Assembly (NCBI GenBank): GCA_944989445.1
Contig: CALYLW010001013.1
Span: forward strand, 121,249-185,248
Direction of reading: 5' to 3'
DNA length: 64,000 nt
Origin: Ampullaceana balthica
Lineage: Eukaryota; Mollusca; Gastropoda; Lymnaeidae
In this document: piece after piece, positions 43,375-54,851 of the stretch
Layout: each line of letters opens with the position of its first letter
Position numbering within the stretch: the first letter of the stretch is position 1
The notes under the pieces: generated by a model
Seen by the model: the letters and a program-made list of their open reading frames with translations, nothing else
The model's database searches: none
Told to the model about the DNA's origin: nothing
Translations under genes and position numbers: made by a program

Positions 43375-44420
43375 GGTTTTATCTCTATTCATTATCCTTT
43401 CTAGGTATCTTGTTAGAAACCACGAAGATAAGTTAGTGTTGTCCGTCTTATTTTTCTGTCGGTATTAGTTGAATGATTGTTAAATGACACTTTGTAAATT
43501 TTGTGCTATTGTAAGTGTTTTCTGTCTATCAGATTTGTATGATTTTTAAAGTTGTATTTCTGTCAGATATGTAATGATTTTTTTGTGTTTCCTAAATTTA
43601 AGAGATATCTGAGTATCAGTATTGTCTCAGTGTTAAAGTGTATGTTTGTTAGTTTTGTCTGTCTGCCTGTAATATGTGCTTGATTATCAGTGTTGTCTCT
43701 TAGTTTGTTAGAGTTGTCTGATTATTAGTGCTTACTGTCAGCAGGATGTGTAGTATGATTGTAATTGTTATTAAGCCAGTAAATTATATAATACATTAGG
43801 AAAAATGCCCGTTCATCATATTTAAATGTAAATTAAATCTTTGTCCCAAGATTGAACTCACATATAAGGTAAACTTTACAAATTAAAGGCCTTTCTATTA
43901 TAACATCTGACGTACAAATACATTCTCTTTTTCATGAACCCCGTATTAAAAAACACCGGCTTTGATCTACGTAATATGAGGTTGTAATTGAAACATCTAA
44001 AGCGGCGAGATTAATGAGAACATCAGACTAATAATACTATTATTTTCTTTAACTTCGGTTAAATTGCAATCTACACGTCTATGCGATATAGTATTACTTA
44101 TTTGTATTGCTTGCACTGTGTATTACATGTAACTAAATATTTTGTATAGGAAAATTTCATTCAAATAAAAAATACATTTTCAGAATTGGAGTTATTTCAA
44201 AGAAACAAAACTATACAATTTACAATATTTACTGTTATGTATTGCCATTCGTAATTGATGAATGAAATATCAGTATTGGTCTGTAGAATTACCTGTTTAT
44301 CCAAGTGGCTTCAATCTCCTTAATAAATGATAACATTTCAATGTATTGCTAGGATTCTCTTACCACTATTATAGACGGGGTATATTTTAAACAATATCTT
44401 GTCACTAGTTTAGTGTTTTT
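43375..44420 (+). mobile_element. Family B element, copy 4, arms lost
   Basis: TGTCTG-rich array at 43435-43790, then the conserved segment with AAACACCGGCTTTGATCTAC, and a palindrome module that lost its second half (CCAAGTGGCTTCAATCTCC at 44300-44318). Confidence 0.7.
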
Positions 44421-44784
44421 AATTAATAACAACGAATTATAATAACATTTTTCTCTGTTTTTATGTTTGGTACCCAGTTTAACAAAAATATAACGTGTGT
44501 AGTGTTGATGTATCGTAATGACGACACAATGAACTTGAATTAGGACCACAACAAGTGAATAAATGTCACAACTTTAAAGTGATTATATTTGCTAGTACCA
44601 ACATAATAAACTTTCACTAATACCAAACAGAGTAAAGAAATGTGACATTCTTTAAGTGTTTTTTCATCTTATTGCACAATTAACATTGCACATTGAAATG
44701 ACATAATTCACAGTAAAATAATATCTTGTTTTATTAGCATTCAAGATTGTAATTTAATGTTACCGTGTCATTGAAGCAAAGACG

Positions 44785-44833
<49 letters not shown>

Positions 44834-45475
44834 TGTCATACTCCAGAGGCAATGATATTCAGTGTTACTTGGACAATGATATAGTTCTATTGATATATGG
44901 ATGTACAGTGTTAATGAGACAATTAATTATTCTAGTGATACATTGAGTGCGTTTAATTAGTCTGTCATAACGAGCATAAAAGACTATAATAATTTATTGG
45001 GTAAACCCCAAGGCGGGAGGTCCTGCCCACACGAATCGAGGGTTTGGGGGAGCGTCGTAAAACAGCCGACCGACTAAAACACATCTTTTCAGTTATTAAT
45101 TCATATCAAGTGTAAAAATATGATTGTTAAAAGGATTAGGCATATATATTTTAAGTCAAAATGACACGATGTCTTCATATTACATGGGGAATTTATTTGA
45201 AAATTTACTGTCAAATATAATGGTTATAACGCTTACATGCTTAACGGTCAGACCATTGAATATATAATGATACATCGGACATGTCAACGTAGAAATGATT
45301 AGAAATGTAAAATTACGTATGAAAAAGTTATCAGTAAATATGAAGTCATGTCTACAAAGACTTACATTTAGTAATGTCAAGTTTGTTTGTACTCTGAATT
45401 TTACTTCTTTAATAAAATTACTAAAATATTTAGTGCAAACATGTACAAATTTGTTTCACTGAATGATTGATATGA
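44421..45475. other. AT-rich intergenic DNA with a microsatellite
   Basis: 45000-45080 is a GC-rich island (AACCCCAAGGCGGGAGGTCC, GGGGGAGCGTCG) of unknown origin. The remainder is unassigned. Confidence 0.45.
44785..44832. repeat. (TAA)n microsatellite
   Basis: Near-perfect AAT/TAA trinucleotides with one ACT interruption. Confidence 0.95.
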
Positions 45476-45770
45476 GAAACCTAGTGTTTCATTGAATTAT
45501 TAAATTAGGCTCGAAGTCAAGTGGCATGCCACTTGAATTACAATAATGTAGACATACAGTGTGTATACCATTAAACTTTAGAAACAACAGGTTTCCTATT
45601 GTAGCTAAATCTTGTAGTTTAAACCTAGTGTTTCATTGAATTATTAAATTAGGTTCGAAGTCAAGTGACATGCCACTTGTATGTCTACACGCCAGGCGGT
45701 GTTTAATTAGCTTCAAAACTAAGAACAAAACATGTATATTTCTTATTGTAAATAGATTTTGTAGTTTAAA
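45476..45770 (+). repeat. Direct duplication carrying two palindrome modules
   Basis: Two units of about 140-150 bp start with AACCTAGTGTTTCATTGAAT, TATTAAATTAGG and TCGAAGTCAAGTG. The first holds CAAGTGGCATGCCACTTG (45518-45535, perfect) and the second CAAGTGACATGCCACTTG (45662-45679). Both end near TTGTAGTTTAAA. Confidence 0.85.
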
Positions 45771-46006
45771 TATTTTTAAATATAAGTGATTCTATAAACA
45801 TGTTTTCTTCCAATAAATTTAATATTGGAAAAAATCAGATTAATTAAAACACAACCAAATATTTCTGTAACATAAGTTAGTTACTCACTGCCTCATTGAA
45901 AATAAATGATACCTTTACTTAGTTTATAACAGAAATATTAATATCCATGTATTAAATATGCAAGCTAATTTTATTTCAAGTAAAACTTTATATTTAATTT
46001 ATCAGC

Positions 46007-47078
46007 ACCGGTGCTTTGTGGTGCAGCTCTGACGGGAAATCAAACGTATGCAGTCAATGTAATACCGTCCTAAAGGATTCGTGTTCTTATTTACAGACCA
46101 AATTTGTGCCTATGTATACATTTATTTGGTTAAAAATTCTTTTTTTTGTGTTGTTGTTGTTTTTTGGTATACATTATATATGATCATATTAATAATTAAC
46201 CTTTCTATTTAGTTTTCTTCTTACATTAATTTATAAAATGTTATGTAATAAAACCACAAGGTATTCACTTCTCTTTTAAAGAACTAAAATCTTTGAGTAG
46301 CAATAAATGACACGTTGTTTTAAAAAAAATAAGAACTAGTCAGTTATTTGGAGTAAATTTTATCATAAACTCTACACTTTGGTCTTAATGTTTTTAAACT
46401 TATATAAAATAAAATTGCTAATAATGTTATAAGGCTCTGGACGACTCTTTTCTTCTTTTTTTAAATTTTTGATTGCTGAAAATATCACATTATCTTTAAA
46501 AAGAAAATATAATAAAAATGTCAATAGTTGTATTTTCCTTGTTTGCAAACGACAGTATTTTAGTAACACGTGCCATGTTTAGTAGCGTCCTCTAAAGCTG
46601 ACATAAAAGCCATTTTGTGTAAAATATTAAGTATCTACTATTGTAGACAACAAACGCAAGTTTATTATACAATATACATCAACAATAGCTTAGTAATTTT
46701 TTACGAACAACTCTACAAACCAGTGAAATGAATTTGTCGAAATTGGACTAAGTATTTATCTGAGGGATGCGAATCCAAATATTTCATTAACATTGTATCA
46801 ATATTTATAGGGATCGAGATTAAGCGAAATACCACTTGATATATATAAATTAGTTTATAATTACTTTACTCAAAACAGTAAAGTAAGTATATATGCTAAA
46901 ATAAATATATACATTTCATTTTTCTATACATTTTTTTTGTAACGTTCACACAAAGAACTATGAAACACAGGCAGAGAAACATGTTTAATTAATCTTTTGT
47001 TAAAATCTATAAATAATATAGTGCGTATGTTTTATTTATTTCACATCAGTGCTGCACCACAAAGCACCAGTACGAATA
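46007..47078. repeat. Inverted-repeat-bounded block around family C copy 3
   Basis: GGTGCTTTGTGGTGCAG at 46014-46030 and CTGCACCACAAAGCACC at 47054-47070 are exact inverted copies with similar flanks. They enclose about 1 kb that includes family C copy 3. A third, direct copy of the word is at 29668. The arms could be termini of an element; no target duplication was found. Confidence 0.55.
46410..46840 (-). repeat. Family C repeat, copy 3, with degenerate module
   Basis: It shares ACGACTCTTTTCTTCTTTTT, TAGTTGTATTTTCCTTGTTT, TTTAGTAGCGTCC and CAAACGCAAGTTTATTATAC with copy 1. It ends in TAAGCGAAATACCACTTG (46821-46838), a degraded palindrome. Confidence 0.65.
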
Positions 47079-47121
47079 TATTTAATGTGCCCATATAATT
47101 GAGAAAATTATCTTTCTAGAT

Positions 47122-47397
47122 CAGTGGTTCCCAAACTTTTTTGACCCACGGACCCCTTTTTATAGCCAAACTTGCCCACGGACCCCCAAGTGAAAAACAT
47201 AAATGCCTAGTACAGAAATACAAATAAAAAACATTTCTATGAAGAAGTATTTATTGAAATTATAAATTTTGTTTAAAATAAAATTAAAGACAATTAATGA
47301 CAAGGTACATAATGATAATGAGATTTTATGAGTGTATATATGTCCATCTCAATGGGGCAACCGAAAATGCCCACGAGCACCAATTTCTAGCCGGTGT

Positions 47398-47430
<33 letters not shown>

Positions 47431-49644
47431 TTAGGTTTATTACGGCAATGAATCTTTGTTTTAGCAAACAGGAAGACGGGAAAGCTGTCAACTGCTGTAC
47501 AATAGCCAATAATGCAAGATATAACATTGGGATCTGTTTTTATAAGCAGAATTTGTGGTATCCTTGTTCAAAATTTTGTTTAAGTTCCACATTTGTGGAT
47601 CTTTCAACAAGCTGCACCTGTATCAGTATGGATTCATCTGTGTTTTGGATCTGAGTCGGAAATATTCAAGTGAAGAGTGCCATCATATCTATGGTTCAGG
47701 TCTGCATAAAAAGCCGTTAAGTGTTGACAGGAAACAAGCAAATCTTTATCTCTATTTTGCAATTTCTGAAGATTTGGAAACTGAGAACATTCCCCTCTTC
47801 TCATTTTTGTTTGTACAGAAAAAAAGGTTTGCAACAATTGCAGAGATTAAGCTTTTAGTTTTTGATTAATTAAATTGGTTACCTTGTAGTTTCAAATTAG
47901 TTTCGTTAATTTGGCAAAGTAATCAGTCATAATGAATATGTCTTTTCTTGAGATAATTATTCACGAATCACTGTCTTTGCTTTACAGGAATCCGAAAACT
48001 GAATCAAAGTGATCCTAAAATCGATTTAAACATGCATTTTTAAATAACCAACGTACTTCTGTGTTAATTAGTAGACGAATAAAATCCTCATCATTTTGCA
48101 AAACAATTTTAGCAAATAATCTCACATTGAAGGCATTCCTTTTGATTTTATTAACTGCTCTAATGAAATACTCTAGTCTAGTGATCCATGCAAACGTTCA
48201 CTAAGATTTGTTTACGACTAATGACATCCATGAATAACACAATGTATTGAAAATATATTCAGTATAGCTTTTATTAAGTATGCTAGAAAGCTTTGGTATC
48301 TTCCAACCATTGATGGAGCACGGAGAGTAGCAACATAAATGATATTATTCAAGTGTAGGTCTATAACTTTTACATTGAAAAGTCTTTTTAGTTCTGCAAA
48401 TTATGTTTCACCTTTCGTATCTGTTTTCAAACATTTAACAAATAACAACTCTTGGTAAAGTTTTTCTTCTTTTAAAAATCTTATCTAAGCTAAAACTAAA
48501 ACTTTTTTTCTGGTAAAGTAAACTCCTAAAGCCTTATGGAAAATGTAGATGTTTTTAACTATTCACAAAAAGATTTTTCAACGCACTGAGCCATTTCGTC
48601 AGTCCTTCTTTGAATTTGTACTGTATTATTACTTAGTTTTATTATGTTGAAAGCTGGGTTGTACAACACTGTGCATATCACCTAAATTACAGCTGCTAAA
48701 ATATAATCTACACCAATAGTGTACAGCTTTCGGGACTATGCAATCAATAAAGAAATGTATTAATGATATAAGAAGCCCGCACGTCATCTTCACCTCGCTT
48801 AGATGTTGCCCCAATAAGTTTTTGCTATCTCATCCATATTATTATTTTCTCAGTGATGGTGTCTTCAAATATTTTTTCTTTGACAGTTTGAAGAAACGTT
48901 AAATCGTTATATTTTTTATCACTAAGGATTTTTATTAAATTTTCCTTAAGCTTGGAAGGTTTCATTGAATCATCTGACATAGTTTTATTACATAGATGAC
49001 ACAAATGTAAAATACTATTTCATGGTGATAAAAAACCATACCTCAAATATTCATCATTGTACTTTATGTATATTGTCTTCGGCTCACTCATACTCTTATA
49101 TTTTGTAACAAACCACTGTTGATAATTATTAAGGTTTTTAATTATGTAAAACTGCAGTAAATTCCTTTTGAAAAAATAATTTGATGTAAAATTATAAATA
49201 TAACTTCTCGGCACATCTAAAAATACCTAGCCTTGCAACCTCGTTTATTCACGTTAAAAATTGGTATTTTCTTACCTTCTTATATGACTTTTGATTTTTT
49301 TACGCATCAAACTTTTCAATAAACCAAATATTTTGATTGATTATACCTGTTGGAAATTATCATAGTTCTACTAGGTTAAACAACATTGTGTTCCATGACT
49401 TATAACACCTAAGATGGTTATTTAATCAGTAGAAAAAGCATTCATATACTATTTTATTTAATGTTATTTATTTTAGATTCCATAAATATAAAAATGGAAA
49501 ACAATTTTATTAATTTATATTTAGCCTTGCGCGGACCCCCTGACATTGTTCAGGGACCCCCAAATCAATTTTAATTTTCCGCAGACCCCCTGAATGGAAC
49601 CAGGGACCCCTGGGGGTCCGTAGGGACCACTTTGGGAACCACTG
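47122..49644 (-). mobile_element. hAT element, 2.5 kb, with decayed transposase
   Basis: The ends CAGTGGTTCCCAAACTTT and AAAGTGGTCC... reversed (GGGAACCACTG) are inverted. TTCTAGAT flanks both sides exactly (47114-47121 and 49645-49652) and fits nTnnnnAn. The minus strand retains, in order, YIKYNDEYLRYGF (about 49030-49075, N-terminal motif), NAFNVRLFAKIVLQNDEDFI and RLLINTEVRWLFK (about 48030-48140), then DKDLLVSCQHLTAFYADLNH and RYDGTLHLNI (about 47660-47740). These are ZBED5/SCAND3-like hAT blocks separated by many stops. It is almost full length but dead. Confidence 0.9.
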
Positions 49645-49652
49645 TTCTAGAT

Positions 49653-49931
49653 GAACAACAATATTTTAATTTAAAAAATCACTTTTAAAAATAATTAAAT
49701 AGGCAATAAATGATTGTTCTAATTATCTGGATGACATCCAACGAACAGTTTGTCTAACTTAAATTTAGGAAATAAAATGAGATTTAGAAGGGTTAACCAC
49801 GTTTTTAATATCTGCATTTTGTAATTAGTAAAACAATGAAATACTTCTTTTTTTTTAAAATTTGTCTAATTTTTGAAGGGCGTACGTGTATCACCCAAAA
49901 TTTTAAAAATAAAACACAATTTTATCTTATT
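49653..49931. other. AT-rich spacer
   Basis: Nothing recognised. Confidence 0.4.
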
Positions 49932-50146
49932 TAAGTTCCATGTCACTTGATTTCGCTCCCTACCATAAGGGATACAAGGGAAATGATTTGATAGTCATAT
50001 ATAGGCTTTATATGAGCTTTATAAATATGTTTATAAATACTTGGCAGAATGGCTTTCGAGTGAATACCAAAATGACTATGTTGTTTTTAGAGGTGACAAA
50101 CCATCAGCATGCCAGCAAGGCACGAACTTTGACTTCGATCTCCTAA
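49932..50146 (+). repeat. Palindrome-hairpin module with companion, second copy
   Basis: TAAGTTCCATGTCACTTGAT is a decayed palindrome, followed by TTCGCTCCCTACCATAAGGG AT. It then follows 17040-17200 closely (TTTATATGAGCTTTATAAAT, GACTATGTTGT, GACAAACCA). It ends where the Helitron 5' end begins. Confidence 0.75.
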
Positions 50147-50640
50147 TCTATATATATATAAAAATCAAAGTATGTATGTCCTTTATAGCTGACTAAACCA
50201 TTCATCCGATCGCCATGAAACTTTTAGAGACTTTTGAGTACGCTCCTGGGATGGTAACTGGCAACTTTTTTTTGCAATATTTAACACTGATGGGGCGCCG
50301 GGGGCCCATAATATGATTTTTTTCTTTTAAGAGCTATATAAAAATTACATTTAAGCGTTAACTATTAGGTAAATTGATGGATCTTAACCAAACTTTGTAT
50401 ATAACAACTTGGTAGCCAAAATTGAAATACTATAGGGCACTAATTTCCTAATGTCCATTTCATCGTAGCTGTGGGCCCAAAATGTCTTTTTTCATAAACG
50501 TTTAAGATTTATTCTACATTCAATTATTACATATCTTGAGAAATATAGATATACATATCCACTATGAAATTGATTGAAATAAACAGGTTTTTTGAACTTG
50601 ACATCTTAATGTCGTTTTTTGCTTATATGAGTTATATAAA
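50147..50640 (+). mobile_element. Helitron 5' end and interior fragment
   Basis: TCTATATATATATAAAAATC at 50147, then GTATGTATGTCCTTTATAGC and ATCCGATCGCCATGAAACTT, is the classic layout of a metazoan Helitron 5' end (5'-TC, then a gene-less leader). Insertion between A and T fits. The interior to about 50620 matches 32716-33080. The 3' hairpin and CTRR end are not seen, because sequence of a hAT remnant takes over at about 50640. Confidence 0.75.
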
Positions 50641-51371
50641 AACGATTAATCGACCCACCCCTTACAAATGTACTGGAAGTCAAAAAGTAAAATATTTCGG
50701 CCGATAAATGTAAACTAATTTCCAAACGATTACACGAACATTTTGGTTTTAAACTATTGACTGACGTGAATGTTCAAAATGTTGATAAAGGTTATTGTGG
50801 CCATTGAGAGAAATCGTTTTCCTACCATGCAATATTCCCTCTGAGTCTAAGCTTCGTTGGTCCGTGGGCAAAGTTTTAAAAAAAAATGCACATCGTCCAT
50901 TTTTTGTGCAATATTTTACAAAACTTGCTGTGCGGTGATTCTAAACTCCTGCGTGGTGACGTTCAAATATCTGCGCAGCTACGCTGCTTAAGGGAACATT
51001 GCTACCATGGTTCTAACACTTCGCTTAGACATCACCTGCAAACCAAACATCCACTACAGTATCAGAAACCTCAGCTGAAACAATCTAAAGCTATGTGAGC
51101 TATTGTTTAGTTCAGCTGGTTATATTGTCAATAAGACCCGCTCATCACTTGAACCAAATAATGAAATAAACTTGTCCTTTTGCGTTGTTGGTTAAAAGAT
51201 GTCATATTAAGAGATATTCCGGTGTTATTTCGATTTTCGACAAGTATTTTAATAAAAGTTACTTAAGACACAATAATTTTCAATTTTTGGCTTTGATAGA
51301 AATTAACGATTAAATAATCGTTAATTTATCCAAATTAACGATTAAAATTAAATTAATCGTTAACAGCCCTA
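50640..51371 (+). mobile_element. ZBED1-like hAT remnant, left end lost
   Basis: The right end ATTAATCGTTAACAGCCCTA (51352-51371) matches the 40025-40786 family. 50886-51098 is an open frame with a partial BED finger: QLRCLREHCYHGSNTSLRHH followed by LQTKHP. The dimerisation domain is absent and the C-terminal part is short. The left side merges with Helitron sequence without a terminus. Confidence 0.8.
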
Positions 51372-51754
51372 ATAATATATACTCTGATGTGCTATAGGTA
51401 CAGTGCAATAAACAAATGTAACAGATATTGACATACTGTGTATTTAAAAATATATAACAATTTCTTACTGTAGTAGAGACGGTTTAAACAACCAAAATGG
51501 CGTATGTACTGAGACTGAGTGAGCAGGTGTCTTTCTCCCTAAAACATAAATAAATAATACAATAAACTGTAAAGTACTCTACGTACAGTACTACATAAAA
51601 TCAACAATTCCTTAACACAAAAAAAAACCCAAACAAAATTAAAAGATTTTAAAAAGACGGAATGACTCGAGACATTTTTAAAAAATATTTTTATTGGGGC
51701 GCTTTCGGAACCACGAATCAGAGTAAGTCGGGCACCGGCGTATCCTGAGGAGTC
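51372..51754. other. Intergenic DNA, nothing recognised
   Basis: No element ends or frames I can support. Confidence 0.45.
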
Positions 51755-52360
51755 CTTGTATATAATTTTGTCATACAATCCTCTTAGTCTTAATAAAATA
51801 AAATATCGACATATTTTGCTCAATGAGTTCATTACAAGACAACTTTTTTTGTTCAATGTAAAACGTTTTGGCATTGGGTTCATCACTTTCTGTTATTAAT
51901 GGATAAGTTAGTGTTGTATGTCCTGATTGTCTGTAACAGTTGTCTGATGTTTAGTGTTGTATGTCCTGATTGTCTGTAACAGTTGTCTGATGTTTAGTGT
52001 TGTATGTCCTGATTGTCTGTAACAGTTGTCTGATGTTTAGTGTTGTATGTCCTGATTGTCTGTAACAGTTGTCTGATTGAAATTATTGTCTGTCTGTAAA
52101 AGTTGTCTGATGTTTAATGTTGTCTTTTGCTTTTTACATGTTGTCCTATTGTTAGTGTTGTCTGTGTATACGATTTGTATAATTTTTAAGGTTGTTTTTT
52201 CTGACAGTTGTCAATTTTTCCTAAATGTAAGAGATAACCGAGTGCTAGTATTGTATGTATGTAAAAGTTGTCTGTTTGTTTGTGTTTCCTAAATGTAAAA
52301 GATAACTGAGTGCTATTATTGTCTGTATGTAATAGTAGTATGTTTAATAGTCGGTCTGCC
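51755..52360 (+). mobile_element. Family B fragment: left arm and TGTCTG array
   Basis: It matches the arm of copy 3 (GTCATACAATCCTCTTAGTC, AATAAAATAAAATATCGACA, TTCATTACAAGACAAC), then enters the array. At 51905-52080 the array contains four exact 43-bp units starting GTGTTGTATGTCCTGATTGT. Confidence 0.7.
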
Positions 52361-52366
52361 CTTAAG

Positions 52367-52892
52367 CAGTGGCGTAGCGAGGGGGGGGCAGGGGGCGACT
52401 GCCCGGGCGGCACTTTGCCAGGGGCGGCAAACTCCTAGTAGTGTTTATATATAATTTCTAACAATTAAAATTTTATAAAAAGTGTAGCTTTTAATCGATC
52501 TAAAATAACAGCCAAATAAGAAATTAATAAAAGAAATAAAGGAAATATCATCAAGCATGTGAACGTTTCAACTGCCAGAACTTCTTAAATTCTTCTTATA
52601 CTAATGCTACTGTTCTGAAAAACCAGAGACTGATGTGGTATCAACTTAATTGGTTCTTAAAATTTAACAGCTTAACCTGTAGTAAAAGCACATCTTACTG
52701 TACCCTATCAATTTGAAAAATGAGCCAAGCGAATTTTCCGAGCGGCACATTGTTTGGGGGGGGGGTTAGAGGGGCAGCAAATTCCTCTATGTTAATGATC
52801 TTCTAAAAATAAATAACGTTATTATAAAGTTTGACAAAATAAAATAAAAAACAAGATACTTCTTTTTTTAATATGAAGAAACTATATTAATA
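52367..52892. mobile_element. Possible hAT left end (CAGTGGCGTAG type)
   Basis: CAGTGGCGTAGCGAGGGGGG at 52367 resembles the start of the hAT at 59234. GGCGGCA and GGGGCAGCAAATTCCT words repeat within the next 430 bp. No right end or coding remnant was recognised. Confidence 0.5.
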
Positions 52893-53345
52893 TACGTAAA
52901 CGATTCTAATGCCAAAATTTCAAACTCCTATTCTTTTATTAATATAAAGACTTCTAAAACTAATGCCAACATTTCAAACTCCTATTCTTTTATTAATATA
53001 AAGACTTCTAAAACTAATGCCAACATTTCAAACTCCTATTCTTTTATTAATATAAAGACTTCTAAAACTAATGCCAACATTTCAAACTCCTATTCTTGTA
53101 TTAATATAAGGACTTCTATAACTAATGCCAAAATTTCAAACTCCAATTCTTTTATTAATATAAAGACTTCTAAAACTAATGCCAAAATTTCAAACTCCTA
53201 TTCTTTTATTAATCTAAAGACTTCTAAAACTAATGCTGACATTTCAAACTCCTATTCTTGTATTAATATAAGGACTTCTATAACTAATGCCAAAATTTCA
53301 AACTCCAATTCTTTTATTAATATAAAGACTTCTAAAACTAATGCC
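52893..53345. repeat. 54-bp tandem repeat, about 8 copies
   Basis: The unit is CTTCTAAAACTAATGCCAAC, ATTTCAAACTCCTATTCTTT, TATTAATATAAAGA. Two higher-order variants (CTCCAATTC and TAAGGACTTCTATAAC) alternate. Confidence 0.93.
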
Positions 53346-53728
53346 ACTGAGCTGAAAAACATTGGGGCTAGGTAGTGTACCAACATGACAATTATGTGCT
53401 GGTACATTTAATCGATTTAAACTTAGGTAAACAACTGCAACAAAGTTGTTGGCGTAGTTATACGGTCTTTCTTTGAAACCAAAATTGTCTTTATTTTGTG
53501 GAATAAATAAAAATGATGAATAAAATTGCTTATCTAATGGAATTAAAACTTGACACACACAAACACAAAAGTAGCCACTCATGAACAAGTACTCAACATT
53601 ACCATTTTTTTTTGCAATTGGAAAGAATCATAGATTGGATTAAAAAAACTCAAACTATTAATAATGAACAAAACAAAGTTACAAGATGTTCTTATGACAT
53701 TTCTAAAAACGTTAGTGCCGAATTCATG
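53346..53728. other. Intergenic DNA, nothing recognised
   Basis: No supportable feature. Confidence 0.4.
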
Positions 53729-53985
53729 CACAGTGCACTGTATCATCCATCGTCAACATACACAGTACACTGTATCATCCATCGTCAACATACACAGTAC
53801 ACTGTATCATCCATCGTCAACATACACAGTACACTGTATCATCCATCGTCAACATACACAGTACACTGTATCATCCATCGTCAACATACACAGTACACTT
53901 TATCATCCATCGTCAACATACACAGTACACTGTATTATCCATCGTCAACACACACAGTACACTGTATCATCCATCGTCAACATCT
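53729..53985. repeat. 32-bp tandem repeat, about 8 copies
   Basis: The unit is CAGTACACTGTATCATCCAT CGTCAACATACA, nearly exact. The unit's core also occurs singly at 12159-12180 and 59062-59085, and the right flank (TTAAGTGCA...GGCTACATTAGTCATT) matches 59098-59132. The array thus grew from a dispersed repeat. Confidence 0.95.
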
Positions 53986-54761
53986 GGTTGGCAAAAAATT
54001 AAGTGCAAGGCTACATTAGTCATTACACAATGTAATTAAAGATATCAACGAAATGAGAAGCAAATCACAATGACGAAAATTTAAACAGCTTCGTAGTAAA
54101 GACAATGAAAAGTGTTTTTCAAGCTGCTTTATGCAGAAACTCGTTGATTTTATAAGCTGTTTAAATCGGTGCTGGAGGTCTTGAAAGAAGAAAAGACTTG
54201 CTGTACTTTCCAAGTCAATCTTAATGAAAAGTAACTTCGCTTAACTGACTGATGTGTTTCAAAACTTTAATTAGAGTTAGAGCAATTTTTTAGCTTCAAG
54301 ATAATGAGATGAATTTCATAATAATAAAATGTGTTTCTGCATTTGTGATAAAACTTATTCTGCACAAAATAGTTTTGTATGAAATGAATTCAGCCAGTTC
54401 ACAAATGTATCAAGAGCTTGAAAAGAGTTGAAGACAAACTTCCTTATTGTGAGCACTTGGATGCCCTCCATTCAGATTGTATATACCTATATAAACTTTT
54501 AGGGTACCGTTAACGTTAACTTAACGTTATTTAAAAAAAAACGACGACCACCAGCACACCCCCCCCCCATTTAGGGCACCCCCACCCCCATTGATTTAGC
54601 CATTGTCTTAAATGTTAGATCCTAAATAACAATACAAACTGGAAGCAAATAAATGAGATAAGTATTTTAACATTTCAATATTTTTTTCATTAAATCCATT
54701 CAGGGCATAACAGTATAAACATTCATCTTTGTGTCCATTCAAAGTCCGAGAGATCCCTTAT
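53986..54761. other. Intergenic DNA with small repeat
   Basis: 54425-54480 (GAAGACAAACTTCC, CACTTGGATGCCCTCCATTC) resembles 61885-61935. 54540-54595 has C-rich runs. No gene is recognised on this strand. Confidence 0.4.
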
Positions 54762-54851
54762 TTAGCTAGCAAACTTTTCTTCTAAGGCCTCTGTTGTTAC
54801 TTTTCCTTTACTGGGTGTGCTGCTGCCATTTTCTTTTATCTTGTAAATGCA
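54762..54851 (-). CDS. Possible last coding exon of an unidentified host gene
   Basis: In minus sense a pyrimidine-rich stretch (TTTTGTTTCTTTCTTTTTCA) is followed by ATTAAG, a plausible 3' splice site, and then 29 sense codons and a TAA. The peptide begins CIYKIKENGSSTPSKGKVTT and ends EALEEKFAS. Its composition (Gly-Ser-Ser, Thr-Pro, Lys/Glu) and codon use look more coding-like than the AT-rich random frames around it. I recognise no family. No matching upstream exon was found up to 56100, and no clear AATAAA follows on the minus strand. It could be chance. Confidence 0.25.
   Translation of the reverse strand, partial: CIYKIKENGSSTPSKGKVTTEALEEKFAS

Noticed and set aside
53612..54019. Two overlapping 112-135-codon frames with an HRQHTQYT-like repeat
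   Set aside because: They follow a 32-bp tandem array; the period is not a multiple of three and the peptide merely cycles through frames.
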